Of a DNA stretch of 64,000 nucleotides, positions 1 to 11,600 are shown in pieces. Both the position numbers and the translations under genes were made by a program. The DNA comes from Stachybotrys elegans (Eukaryota > Ascomycota > Sordariomycetes > Hypocreales > Stachybotryaceae). Numbering within the stretch: the first letter of the stretch is position 1; the number at the start of each line of letters is the position of its first letter. The notes under the pieces were generated by a model that was not told the DNA's origin, made no database searches, and worked only from the letters and a program-made list of their open reading frames with translations. Location: the NCBI GenBank assembly GCA_020746835.1, contig JAGPNK010000007.1, positions 248,001 to 312,000 of the forward strand. Direction: 5' to 3'.

Positions 1-620
1 CGGCGTTTATGACAGGCCAACTTTCAAACTTCCCTCAGGCACATGGCCAATCATTCGGCTTCTGCAACTATGGCAACACCAGGCAGAAAAACTCGCCGCT
101 TGCTTCCACTAGCCGTCCACGCGACCTATACAACATCACGCCCGTTTCCTCAGGTCGAGAATCCCTTTCTCCTCGCGAGAAGGCCTCCCCTACTGGCAAG
201 CTGGCCGCCTCATCGCCCTCTGAGTCGACAACTCCCTCAGAGTACCCGTCGCCAAGTGATCAAAAGCCCAAGCGCAAGGCACGAAAGCCCAGGCGCGTCA
301 GCGCAGCTGGGTCAATGGTCGAGGCCCGAGAAGAGGACGAGGAGCAGCGACGGAGCCGGTTCCTGGAGCGCAACCGCCTGGCGGCGTCCAAGTGTCGCCA
401 GAAGAAGAAGGAGTTGCAGAGCGATCTGAAGCAGACCAAGGACGAACTCGAGGCCAAGAACATTGAGCTCAACGAGCAGTTTGCCAGCCTCTACAAGGAG
501 GTCACGGAGATTAAGGCTCTGTTGCTGAGGCACTCGGTCTGCAACGACCCCGTCATCGATAGCTGGATCGGGACAGAAGCCAAGAAGTTTGTCGCAAACT
601 CGCTGAGGCAGTCCAGGTAG
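1..620 (+). CDS. CREB/ATF-type bZIP transcription factor, 3' part
   Basis: The coding frame is open from the window edge to the stop at 618-620, so the 5' part lies outside the window. The first in-frame ATG (position 9) is probably internal. The visible 203 residues contain a Ser/Pro-rich segment, a basic stretch (KPKRKARKPRR) and then a canonical bZIP basic region, FLERNRLAASKCRQKKKE, in which the Asn and Arg of the N-x7-R signature are present. It is followed by a leucine-zipper coiled coil and the short tail DPVIDSWIG. The FLERNR..A..CRQ+KK pattern is characteristic of Atf1/CREB family activators, which act in fungi in stress, sporulation and secondary metabolism. No intron is visible in this part. 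The exact orthologue (AtfA- or AtfB-like) cannot be settled without the N-terminus. Confidence 0.85.
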   Translation, partial: AFMTGQLSNFPQAHGQSFGFCNYGNTRQKNSPLASTSRPRDLYNITPVSSGRESLSPREKASPTGKLAASSPSESTTPSEYPSPSDQKPKRKARKPRRVSAAGSMVEAREEDEEQRRSRFLERNRLAASKCRQKKKELQSDLKQTKDELEAKNIELNEQFASLYKEVTEIKALLLRHSVCNDPVIDSWIGTEAKKFVANSLRQSR

Positions 621-2639
621 GGTCTGGGTGGCAAGGTATGATGGCCGAACAAGGTACGCAAGGCCCCTGTCGCTTTTTGCGACTTTGCATAAGATGGGCT
701 GCCCCTCATTGTTCTCTGGCTCTGGCCAACGGGTGATGTCAGCTACAGTCTGACGATCCCTTCATTGTCTGACTCTGTTCTTTGGTCCTGCGGGTAGCAG
801 TCCCACCATCATTCTTCACATACACTATCGTTCTTTTTTCACTCACTACACGCACCTACCCCATCATAAGATGGGTTGAAGTAGTAATGCTGACCTGATA
901 GCTATACAGAACTGAGAAGACCTGGCATATGCTTATCCCATGGCGAAATCGCGCGGCAAGAACACGAGGCAAGGAAAGGAGGATAAAGGAAAATTGAGGA
1001 CAATAATAATAAAGACGTGATACTACTTGGTCCGAAATTACACGAATGGATTCAGACACCACGACTGTACAACAGCTAAACCTCATCGGATGTTTTATAT
1101 TGTGTTAGGGTCAGATATCGATGCGCTCAGGCTATTTTGGTACACGGGTGGTAAGACGAAAAGGATTCGTATGTTTTAATTGAACAGTGTTTTTTATTAA
1201 TGTCCAAGAGTTGGGGAGGGACTGGCTCTGGTCTTGACTGTCGACGGGAATACTGGTTATAGCATCTCTAGTTGCACCATTACTGCTTCTTTTCTCGTCA
1301 ACGCTTGTTTCCTGGGTGACATCTACCTGCCTCTTGGCACTGCAGACGTGAACAAGCTCGCTCCGGGAGGAAGCAAAGGGGCACAAATGCCCCGGGCTCC
1401 GTAACTCCCAGTTGTCCATCGGCAAGTCCCGAGCTCGTCAGAGAGGCAGAAGGTGAGCACTTCTCGGCAGATGCAGGTGGTTTTTGACTGAATCCACAAG
1501 AGCATTGAGGCAACAACCACGTCAGACTTGCATCTGGGGGCCGAAGAAGGGAGAGCGGGCCCGATAAACGCATTCAAAAGGAGAAGTTCAGCGGGAAAGT
1601 GATGTAAATCTGAGGTTGTGATAGTTCGACATCGTAGAAGCTAGACCCATTGAAGCAGAGGGTAAGCTGAATAGCCGAACACCCCCTGGGGATCAAACGG
1701 CAAGCATGTACATATTCCATCAGCTGTTTTCTGCTCTTCCCTGTCCGATTATCTACAACCCTGCAGTTGGATGTTTGGAATGGGTGTGGTTTGGATCTTA
1801 GGGCTATTCGAATCCCCCCCCAAACTTAAGCGACGTATGTAGATGGTCCGACGCCCAGGTGGTCAAGGTGATCCCCTATAACGGAGATCAATTATTGGAC
1901 AGACGATTACGTGTCAGTGCGGATCCCCGGCATTTGTGATGTATCCATGATGATCCCATCGGGTTTGAGACTTGCTTCTTCTGGGACGCAAGGTGATTGG
2001 CTGCGCCTCTTTATCATGGAGACACTTTTCAACGGAGAAAAGTTAAAATGGAAGACCTGGCTGTGTCAGGAGGACGCTGTAGCCAAGGCAAACCCCAGAT
2101 CTCTCTTTTCTCCGAGTTGTTGTGGCTGTGCCAGAGACACGAGGTTATGCATGTCAGCTTTTGGGATATATACATACAAACGACTGTGCAGGGGTTCACC
2201 TAAAGTTCATTAGGAGAACAGCCTTGGTTCTTGTTTCATGTGGCTTGGCTAAAGTAAGGGTTGCGTAGGAGAGGGGATATGGCGTGGTGCAAGTTGTCAA
2301 GTGATTTAAACCCATGCTAAGACCTTTGAAGCAGAGTTCAACCAACCTGGCAAGCGAGCACGAAACTAACCAAAAGTAATCAAACAGAGAATGTTCAAGG
2401 TAAAACAAAACGGCAACCATCACACTGAGAAAGGCATCAAGACACCAATCCAACCTTGGTTTTTCTTACACCCCACGCACCCATCTGGGATAATGAAGTG
2501 ATGGACGGATATACCGACCGCTAGTCGTACACGTAGATCTATCGCTACATCCGGAACCCGCAGGCACGAGTCGGTATATATACATACACATATAGCACAG
2601 TTTCCTCTCCCCCCTCCCTTATCAAGATCTAGGCAGCGC
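621..2639. other. Intergenic, about 2 kb, no gene seen
   Basis: This stretch lies between the 3' ends of the bZIP gene and mL38. Short ORFs on both strands (the longest about 100 codons, at 1911-2213) show no recognisable domain, no splice-supported extension and no compositional signal of coding sequence. I see no RNA gene in it. Confidence 0.5.
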
Positions 2640-4066
2640 CTATCGCCTCTTGGTCCAGCCACGGGCGTTGGACAGGCCCTTGATGCGCTTGGTGTACTTC
2701 CAGAGGAAGCGGTACTTGGGGCCCTGGCGCTTGGCCTCCCAGCCGCGGGCCTTCTTGGGCGTCTTCATGGTGTAGACGCGCGTGGGGCGGAACTCGACGT
2801 CGGCGCCGGGCAGCTGGTGGCGGGCCATGACGGCGGCCGTGTTCTCGTCCCAGACGGAGCGGAACATGTTGAAGCCAAAGGGCCTGAGGCCGAACTTGTC
2901 GCGGAAGGACTTGAGGGAGAAGCCGTCGCGCCCGGCGTACAGCTCGCGCAGCTTGTCGGCGTCGAGCCTCTCGCCGGGCTTCTGCTCGAGCAGGAAGATG
3001 CCCAGGCGGTGGTAGGGCGCGCCCTTCTGGCAGAAGGCGGGCAGCCATGGGACGGCGAGCTGGTCGTCCTTGCGGATGAGGCCGAGGGGCAGGGAGGAGG
3101 TGGTGGGGCCGAGGGGGATGTTGGCGGCGAGGAAGTGGCAGCGCTTGGTGAAGCCGTTCTTTTCGACGTCGGGCACGTCGGCGTCGAGCACGACAATGGA
3201 CACGAGGCGCTCGCCCTTGTCGAAGACCTGCACGCGCAGCCGCGGCGGGTGGGCGCTCACGGCGCTGTCGACGACGTTGCCGGCGGGCACCTTGAGCCGG
3301 CGGAAGAAGAGCTGCACGTCGGCCGAGGGGACGAGCTTGGGCAGCACGTCGGGCACAATGCTGAACTGCTTGATGCGCTGGTTGATGAGGAGCTCGTTGT
3401 AGGAGCGCCACTTTCTATGTGCGTAGTGGCGGTAGATGGGACGGTCCATGTCGCCTGTCCACCTTGATTAGCACCTCCACGTCTCCCCTGTACCATTGAT
3501 GGGGTTGAGCTCGTACCTAATCCGTCCTCGAACCGCTTCTTGACGACGGGGTCGTTGATGTCGGCCAGGATCTGGAGCTTGTTGACGTATCGCCGCATGC
3601 TGCCGAGCTTGGTGTCCTTCATTGCCTGGCCGCCGCTGATGGAATTGGGGTCCTGGGCCTCGAGCTGGGCTATGCGCTCGACCTGCTTCCTGATCTCGGC
3701 GAGCTTCTGCTCGCGGTCGGCGGCGAGGATCTTGCGGGCCTCCTGGAAGGCCTGGTAGGGGAGGTGCTCGAAGGGCAGGTCGCCCGTGGTGCGCATGGCC
3801 ACGCGCCGTCTGCGGGAGCCAATGGGCATCTGGCCGGCCTTGATGAGCTGGCTCTCAAACTGAGGCAGCACCGTGTTGGGGTCCAGGTCCAGGGGGCTGG
3901 GCTCCGGGCCCGTCGTCGATGCCGATGCCGATGTCGATGTCGTCGAGGGAGTGCCGTCTTGCACCTCGGCCGTGCGGCTGGCGCTGCTGGTGAAGGTCCT
4001 CATCAGGCAGTGCGGCTGGGCCAATCGCCTGGCCAGTGGCCGCGCAACCGCCTGGCACCGTGACAT
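2640..4066 (-). CDS. mrpl35: Mitochondrial large-subunit ribosomal protein mL38 (PEBP-like, MRPL35)
   Basis: Exons on the minus strand are 4066-3517 and 3454-2640, giving 454 residues. The intron 3455-3516 (62 nt) has donor GTACGA, branch GCTAAT and acceptor CAG, and joins ...EDGLG to DMDRPIY in frame. The N-terminus is rich in Arg/Ala/Ser and Gln (MSRCQAVARPLARRL), typical of a mitochondrial presequence. A low-complexity Ser/Thr segment and a helical basic region follow, and the second half has the phosphatidylethanolamine-binding-protein fold seen in mL38 (DADVPDVEKNGFTKRCHFLAANI... and FMFRSVWDENT-like segments). mL38 is a structural protein of the central protuberance of the mitoribosome and is not an enzyme. 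The gene is divergent from uL4m and shares a short promoter with it. Family assignment rests on recognition of the PEBP-like core. Confidence 0.9.
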
Positions 4067-4418
4067 ACTGCCGTCCGTAAAGAGCAGAAGTCGACGTTTG
4101 GGTGGTTGATTGAGGTTGGAGGTGGTGGTGGTGGTGGTGGTGGTTTTTTTTGGGACGGTGAGGAATCATGATTATTTTTCTCCCCTTTAGCCTTTAGCCT
4201 TGGCGCGCCGGTCGCCCCACAAATAGTCCCTGGGGGGGCAGCCGGAAGCTGGCCCATTGTGTTTTTCCAGGCCCATCATCATGATTTTCCGGCGCCAGAA
4301 TTCCTGACATTGCTCGACTCGTCTCTGCCATAACGTCTGTCGTCGCGCAGCAGCAACACCTTCCGTCGCCAGAACACCGTCCGAGGTAGAAGCTGCCTGC
4401 GCAGGATTCCATTTCGGA
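4067..4418. promoter_or_regulatory. Short bidirectional promoter between mL38 and uL4m
   Basis: Only 352 bp separate the start codons of two divergently transcribed mitochondrial ribosomal protein genes, so both promoters must lie here. The interval carries a (GGT)n microsatellite at about 4121-4143 followed by a T run. Shared control of the two genes is inference from layout. Confidence 0.6.
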
Positions 4419-5525
4419 ATGGCTTCCAAGCGAGCTGGGTGCCTCGCCGAGGCCATGGGCGCTTTGAGCCTTTCCGCCAAGGTATGTCCAGGAGAAGAAT
4501 ATGAAGAATGGATGATGGATATACCAATTGGGTGTCATTGATGCTCCTGCGAGTCGATTACTGATGCATATTTATAGCCCACAATCAACACTCCCTTTAT
4601 TCGATCCATGGCCACAGTCGCCCCCGTGGCCGACATCACGAGATCCGCCTCCAACCCCAAAGCCATCATCGAGTCCTGGCACCCCAGTATGCTCTTACGT
4701 CCTTGGCTGTTCTCTAACCCCCAATAACTAACCCCCCCTTCAGCCTCGAAAGTCCCCCTTTCCATCCACAGCTTCCCCAGTCTCGAGCCGACCGCCCTCG
4801 AGCACTGGTCCGTCCAGCACCTCTACCTGCCTCTGCGCCGCGACCTCCTCCACGCCGCCGTCGTCTACGAGGGCGACAACACCCGCCAGGGCACCGCCCA
4901 CGTCAAGAACCGCTACGAGATGGGCGGCTCCAAGCGCAAGCTGCGCCCCCAAAAGGGCAGCGGAAGATCCCGTCTGGGAAACCGACAGAGCCCCATGCTG
5001 CGAGGTGGTGGCAAGGCCTTTGGTCCTCGCCCCCGCGACTTCGGCACCAGCCTCAACCGCAAGGTCTACGACAAGGCGTGGCGTACCGCCCTCAGCTACC
5101 GGTACCGCCGAGGCGAGCTGATTGTCTGCGAGGACGGCATGGAGCTGCTCATGCCCAAGGATTTCCGCATCATCCCCGAAAAGTACCTCAAGGACGGCTT
5201 GCGTGAGGCCTACTTGTCCAAATATATGACGGGCGTCCTGCGATCCCTCGGCCTGGGCCGCACCGATGGCCGCACGCTCTTCGTCACCGGCGACCGCAGG
5301 GAGTACCTGTGGTCCGCCATGGAGCAGCTTCCCCAGGAGGGCCGCGCCATGGACATGGACGACGTCGACGTCAAGGACCTGCTGCACATGGGCAAGGTCG
5401 TCGTGGAGAGGAGCGTCCTGAGGGAGCTGATCAAGCGGCACCAGAGCGACCTCGTCAGCAAAGTGGTAATCCATGGCTTCCGCGACAAGGGCCCTGCCCT
5501 GGGAACCGAGGTGTTGCGAGCTTAG
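4419..5525 (+). CDS. YML6: Mitochondrial large-subunit ribosomal protein uL4m (YmL6)
   Basis: Exons are 4419-4481, 4578-4686 and 4744-5525, giving 317 residues. Intron 1 (96 nt) has GTATGT, branch ACTGAT and TAG; intron 2 (57 nt) has GTATGC, branch ACTAAC and CAG. The product starts MASKRAGCLAEAMGALSLSA, a plausible mitochondrial presequence, then carries the universal L4 core: LPLRRDLLHAAVVYEGDNTR, KLRPQKGSGRSRLGNRQSP, MLRGGGKAFGPRPRDF and a C-terminal helical region. uL4 binds 23S-like rRNA and lines the peptide exit tunnel. The start is the least certain part: the same frame stays open upstream without an ATG, so a further 5' exon cannot be excluded. The alternative start MATVAPVAD at 4608 lies inside exon 2. 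Confidence 0.9.
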
Positions 5526-5770
5526 AGCGGAATCTCAAGTGTACATTAGACCAAGTGACTGGATGGGACCCTATGTGTATTATTCTGTATACAATGACGC
5601 GTGGTAAAAAGCCTTCATGAAGAATTGACGGCGAATGCCTAGTTTACTAACTAAATGGTGTTGTACATGGGTATCTCGATGTTATACATGCGGCCGCGCA
5701 GGCGCTCTTTTTACAGAATACCATATCCCTCAATCCTGTCCTGAATCAGAATCATGGCAAGCTCCGGTCC

Positions 5771-7524
5771 CTACAGCTGCCCGCCGACCAGCTGCACAAT
5801 CCACATGGCGATGCGGACCTTGAGCCCGACCCTGCGCTCGTTCTTGGCAAAGTCGTCGCGCGTCACCTGCTTAGCATGCTCCTGGAGCCACTGCTGCTCC
5901 TGGCCCAGCCTGGCCTTGAGCCCCTCGTCGCGCGTGGTGATGAGGGCCCCGACCTCGAGATCCAGCGAGTAGCTGCGCTTCGTGTAGTTGGAGCTGCCGA
6001 TGACGCTCATCGACGGGTGCGCGTCGCCCGGCATCGTCACCCACAGGCCCTTGGCGTGGTACGTCCACCCGCCGGGCTGGTTGACGGTGCCGAGGCGCCA
6101 CTCCTTGAGCGCAATCTCCTTGGCGCGGCCCTGCTGGTTCACGGCGTTGAGGAAGCGCCGCGCCAGGAGCACGTAGGCGTCGGGCAGCAGCCCGGAGACG
6201 CCCCTGGACTTGTAGAAGCCGTTGGCCTCGGGCGCCGCCGTGATGACGGTGTTGTTGGTCGAGGCCGTGCCGATGAGCAGCTTCGTCAGCGAGGGCGCCG
6301 GGTTGAAGTACCCGGCGGTAAACGTCCACGACGAGTCCCTGTATGCCGGCGCCGCGAGCATCTCGAGCACGCGCGTGATGACGGGCAGCTCCGTCGAGGT
6401 ATCGGGCTTCATCACCTGCGACATCTGGCCCAGCATGTAGACGCGCGTGTCGCCCAGCTGTCCCAGCTCGCGCCTCTGGTTTGGCCCCGACAGGAGCGGC
6501 TGTAGCGTGGCCGTCGTGCTCCTGATGAATGCCTGCGGCTTCTCGAGCGGCGAGGGCGCGGAGTTGGTTGTTGGCCAAGCCAGTGTGAAGCCAGCTGGCT
6601 CAGATGATGGCTCGACTAGGAAGCTGAACGAACCGACGCCCTCGTGGATTTTCCAGAAATGGTCCGTAATCTGCTTGGAGGAGAAGAGATGGTATCTATC
6701 TTGACGGTTGGTAAAGTAATCATTCGAGAGATTTGCCCTATGCAAGGTTAGTCGTCATCGTAATGTGCCTCCGGCGGCCCTTGCCAGGGAGGCCGTCCTC
6801 GCCTCCGGCTCGCCAGACGTTTGAGGGGAAATACATACCCCGACATGATGATTTCATCATCTACTCCGTACAGCTTCATATGCTGCAGCCCCCAGCCCTC
6901 GTTGATTCGCTTCGGGATATGCCTCTTCCGCAAGCCCGTCAGGTTGGGTGTGTGGTACATGCGTATCTCGACCCTCTCGGCCCCAAACTCCTCCACCAAC
7001 GGCACGAGCAGCGAGGCGCTCGACGGCTCCGGCGCCTCGCGCGTGCCCCGCAATGCGTCCGTCAGGATGCTCAGCTTCAGCTTCGGGTTCTGCCGCAGCG
7101 CCTCCCCCAGCGTGGCGATGAGCTCGCGCTCCGACTTGCCAATGTACAGCGTCGACAGGAATATGCGGTGCTTGGCGCTGCGTATGCGGTCCTACACTCG
7201 TTCCGTCACAATGGTCAGCGCCTATTCCATGCGTACTATTTCGTTTCCTGCTGCGTGATGGGGGTTTACCTTGAGTGTCTCGTAGAATTCCGTCGGCGTC
7301 TTGATGATCTGGATCTGGTCGCCGCGGATGTCGAAGCTCGGCGCCATGCGGTCCAGCTCCTGTACTATCGGCGCCAGCGCTCCGGCTCCCGTCGAGGGCG
7401 ATGGCGTAGGAGCGCCGGAAGGCATCGAATATCGCCTGCATTGGACGCGGACGGAGGTGATTTTGGCTCGCCGGGGCAAGACTCGGGCTCGCAGCGCCGC
7501 ACGCGCACAGCCATTCACCAGCAT
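5771..7524 (-). CDS. PGS1: CDP-diacylglycerol--glycerol-3-phosphate 3-phosphatidyltransferase (PGP synthase)
   Basis: This mitochondrial enzyme makes phosphatidylglycerol phosphate from CDP-diacylglycerol and glycerol-3-phosphate, the committed step to cardiolipin. Exons are 7524-7270, 7191-6839 and 6737-5771, with introns 7192-7269 (GTAAAC...TAG) and 6738-6838 (GTATGT, branch GACTAAC, TAG). It belongs to the phospholipase D superfamily. The first HKD motif, HMKLYGVDDEIIMSG, ends exon 2 and is followed by ANLSNDYFTNRQDRY across the splice; the second is HAKGLWV...SVIGSSNYTKRS, about 240 residues later. I chose the ATG at 7524 because it begins a classic presequence (MLVNGCARAALRARVLPRR), giving 524 residues against 521 in yeast. 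An in-frame ATG at 7614 would add 30 less typical residues. It is divergent from NDUFA12. Confidence 0.93.
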
Positions 7525-7783
7525 CTCGAGCTCTCTTTTCGATTCCAATTGACGCTGCAAAGTACCAGAAAGCTCGCAAAATTGTCTCGAAATTCTACCT
7601 GCTTGATTTCTCATGTCTTGATAAAGATTCCAGCGACTGCCAGGGTAGCTGCCGGGTTGGAGCTGTTTCGCCGCGGTTTTGCCGCCGCTGGTGGCGTCGG
7701 GCCATGATCAACTTCCGACGTCAATCATCGCTTTTGGGAAATTCATCAACCCAATTCAACGGCCAATTGCCACCACCGCAGCC
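7525..7783. promoter_or_regulatory. Short bidirectional promoter between PGS1 and NDUFA12
   Basis: About 260 bp (169 bp if PGS1 starts at its upstream ATG) separate the divergent starts of two mitochondrial genes. No individual factor-binding site could be assigned by eye. Confidence 0.45.
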
Positions 7784-8438
7784 ATGTCGACGATTCCCCG
7801 AACGCTGCGAAACATTCGCAAGGCTGGCCTCAAGGTACGCACTCCCAATTCCTCGTCGATTCCGCCCGTGCTAATCCAGGATGCAGGAGTCTTGGTGGAA
7901 CATGTGGGTATGTAGCGACCGCTTCTCGACGACGATATTCTCTCACTAATTACGTCCTCTTCTCCGACGGACAGTACCAAGGTACGACCACCCGACACGC
8001 CTGATATCCGCCGAGGAATTATCTGGGAGGTCTGGCTTGCTGACGGATCCAGGTGACACCAAGTTCGGCCGTCTGGTCGGCACCGACCGCGCCGGCAACA
8101 AGTTCTTCGAGGACATGGAGGAGCTGCCTCTGCGAACCCGCTGGGTCCAGTTCGCCAAGCACGACTTCGACGCCGCACAGATCGAGCCCGGCTGGCACGC
8201 CTGGATCGGCTACATGGTCGACACGCCCCCCAACGCCGACCCCCTCCTCAAGACGGGCACCCGCAAGTTCGAGCCTGCCAACCCCGCGCCCAACTATACC
8301 ATGAGCCGCTCCGCCTTCAAGACCTACAACACGTACGTTTGCGCATCCCGGATGGCTACGTGAGGAGATTGCTGACTGTTTGATAGTGTCAAGCCCAAGA
8401 TTGCGGCTTGGGAGCCGGTGGCTGCGCCGAGAGCATAG
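7784..8438 (+). CDS. NDUFA12: NADH:ubiquinone oxidoreductase subunit NDUFA12 (B17.2)
   Basis: An accessory subunit of mitochondrial complex I, 136 residues, spliced from five exons: 7784-7834, 7887-7907, 7975-7981, 8053-8332 and 8387-8438. All four introns (52, 67, 71 and 54 nt) have good donors (GTACGC, GTATGT, GTACGA, GTACGT), CTAAT or CTGAC branch points and AG acceptors. Exon 3 is only 7 nt and supplies Tyr-Gln plus one base of Gly. The joined protein reads SWWNMWYQGDTKFGRLVGTD, matching the conserved family core (...GDTK.G.LVGTD), then GNKFFEDMEELPLRTRWV and the hallmark DAAQIEPGWHAWIGYMVD. The C-terminal VKPKIAAWEPVA is also family-like. Complete and apparently functional. Confidence 0.93.
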
Positions 8439-8665
8439 ATGGACCGACTGCCTGGGTGTTTTGTACTTGTAAATATGGGCCAATCAATCGCTAGAAGAAG
8501 TCTTCTTTCCACGTCAATTGATCTTCAATTCAATGAATTCGGTATATCCGGAAACGGCTCATGAACCAGCCTCGACGAGACATGCCCGTATCAAAGATGC
8601 TATGCAACAAGTTCTATGGAGCTATATCTGTGTATGCATTGTAATCCCAATCCTCCAAAGGCTGT

Positions 8666-11600
8666 CTACATCTTTGTTTCAATGGCCGTCTTGATGGCTG
8701 CTTATTGTTAGACATGACAAGAAAAAACGAATGATTCGGTTCAACATACCATCGCAGCTCACTCTAGCATCTCCAAACAGCATCTTTGCGTTTGGCATGT
8801 AAAACATTGGGTTCGGAACGTCGGCTATCGCATGGTCAGCTCTTCCTCTGGAGAAACAATCCTCATTACGCACCATAGCCACTGCCCAGGCTTCGCTTCA
8901 TAATGACCACTTGCTTGGCCTTCCACGCGTGAAGCACCGGCATACCCTCGATGGCACTGCCCTTCTCTAGTGCAATCGGGTTCACGGTATCGTTGGCTCC
9001 GATGACAACCGCCAAATCCGTCTCAGGAAAGTCGTCGTTGATCTCGTCCATTTCCAGGACGATGTCATACGGCACGCTGGCTTCAGCAAGCAACACGTTG
9101 CACTGGCCAGGCATACGACCAGCGACGGGGTGGATGGCGAAGCGCACGGTGATTCCCTTGGATCGCAGCAGAGATACGATGCTGGAGAGCGCGTATTGTG
9201 CTTTGGCTACAGCCATTCCATATCCGACGATCAGAATGACCGACTCCGAGTTGAGAAGCGACTCGGCCAGGTCATCGACCGTCGTTTGTGTGACTTGCCC
9301 TTGGGGTTTATACTCTTGAACCTGGGCGGGCGCTGATATACCACCAAAGAGGACGTTGGTCAGGGAACGATTCATGGCTACGCACATAATGTACGATAGG
9401 ATGGACCCGGACACGCCTATAAGTGCGCCGACCGAGGTGAGCAAGGGGTTGTTCAGCATGAAGCCCTCAGCCACCAGTGCAAAGCCGCTGTAAGCATTCA
9501 GTACAGTGATGACAACAGCTAGAAAGAAGTCAGTACCATCCAGCAACCAACAGAAGCACACATACGCATATCAGCTCCTCCTATCCCGGCTGTGGTTGTA
9601 AATCCCTTGGTGAAGCTGAGCAAGGCATTAGCCGCCAGAGCACCAGCGGCAATCATGGGACTCCCGGGTGCCATAGTGATGAAGGCACCCATTGTGGCTG
9701 CATTGGTGGCCAGCAGACCCGTGTTGATGACGTGACGTCCGGGAAGAATAGTTGGGCGAGAGGACATTCGCCCAGCAAGCTTCATGAAGGCGACCAAAGA
9801 GCCGGTGAATGTGATGCCACCTACGGTGGTCAGTAAGACTTCAAATGAAGGCTGAGGGTTGACATACCAATCAGAACACCAAGGTAAGCTGTCACCATAT
9901 GGAGGGTCGATACGTCGTGGATATCAGCCATAACACTGCCGATGCTTGTCAACACAGCAGCCAAGCCCATGACGGAGTGCAGTGCAGCAACTGTCTGGGG
10001 CAGATCCGTCGGGGTGATTCGCTTTCCAATGAGGAAGCCTTTTGCTGTCAGCGCGCTTCCGAGTTTCTACATAGAAGTACATACCGGCAAGAGTGCCTAG
10101 GGTTGCCAGGGCACCAAATTGCGTGAGGACTTCTGGGGAGAAGCCCGCAGCCAGCAAGCTGGCGAGCACGCCGGAGCCTACACCTAGGATTCCGAGCATG
10201 TTTCCCAGGCGGGCTGTCGTCTGAGAGGCTAGACCGGAGATGGAGCCGATGCAGAGCACGGAGCTGACCAGGTAGCCGGCTTGGACGAGACCAGCTGCAC
10301 CGGTAGATGCGGCTGCCAGAAAGCCGCCGCCGAAGACCACGGCCGGGATGGAGTACAGCCAGGGATACTCGGGAGGGTCGGTCGGTCCTGCAAAGGGTCA
10401 GAATGAGAATGCATGCCGTCTGTAGGGTATGCTATTACGCTTAAACATGTCTAGCATGCGCTTCGTGATGACGAAGCCACCACCGACGTTGACAAAGGCC
10501 AAGAGAACACTCATAGCACCAAAGACCTGCGGGACAGTCTCGGGAAGGTAGCCACCGCCGAGGATAAACAGGCCACCTACACCAACCATGCCTGAGATGG
10601 CGTTGGTGACGCTCATCAGGGGAGAGTGTAGAGCAGGGACGACGCCCCAGACGACGCGGTAGCCGATCAGACTGGCCAGCGCAAATGTAAAGACGTTACC
10701 CATGAACAGAGGGCCCGTGAGCTTGCCGAGAGCCAACATGCCGCCCATGCCGGCTGTGACACCCGCCACCTCGCGCGTCTTTTGCTGCCAGGGCGTGAGG
10801 GCTACCGTCTCGGCTACCTCGGGCGTCGGGGGCTTGGCCGGCGCGGGGGGAGGCGCCGGGCGGGGAGCTGGCGGGAGGATTTCTCCTTTCTGTGTGACGA
10901 TGGCGCCTCGGACGACTTCATCTGCGAGGTCGATGCCGAATTCCTTGTCCTTGGGGGCCATGGAGAGGAGGAACTTGGTGATGTTGTTGGAGTAGAGGGT
11001 TGAGGATTGCGTGGGCAGTCGGGATGGAAGATCCGTGTAGCCTAACATTTGTTATTAACGCTGGTCAGGCAGATACATGCTCGGACCTTACCGATGATCT
11101 TGACGTCCTTGTATGTCGCGAGCTCTCCCTTCTTGGTGGCCTCACAGTTACCGCCCGCCTCAGCAGCCAAGTCGACAATGACGCTTCCGGGCTTCATGAC
11201 CTCGATCATATCCTTGGTAATCAGCTTCGGGGCCGGCTTTCCGGGGATGAGGGCCGTGGTGATGATGATGTCGACCTCCTTTGCCTGTGCCTTGAAGAGC
11301 TTCATCTCGGCCTCGATGAACTCCTTGCTCATCTCCTTGGCGTAGCCTCCGGCCCCGGAGCCGTCCTCGTGGAGATCGACCTCGATGAACTCGGCGCCCA
11401 GGGACTGGACCTGCTCGCGGACGGCCGGGCGCGTGTCGAAGCCGCGCACAATGGCTCCCATGCGCCGCGCGGTGGCGATGGCGCTGAGACCTGCGACGCC
11501 CGCGCCGATGACGAGGACCTTGCAAGGGGGGATCTTGCCGGCGGCGGTGACCTGGCCCGTCAGGAACCTGCCAAAGACGTTGGAGGCTTCGAGAACGGCC

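Noticed and set aside
2629..3467. Long antisense and alternate-frame ORFs across the mL38 gene
   Set aside because: They are low-complexity Arg/Ala or Gly/Val/Glu translations of GC-rich coding DNA; the mL38 frame has clear homology and splice signals.
5871..6578. 235-codon minus-strand ORF overlapping PGS1 exon 3
   Set aside because: It is out of frame with the PLD motifs and gives Arg/Ala/His-rich sequence typical of a shadow frame.
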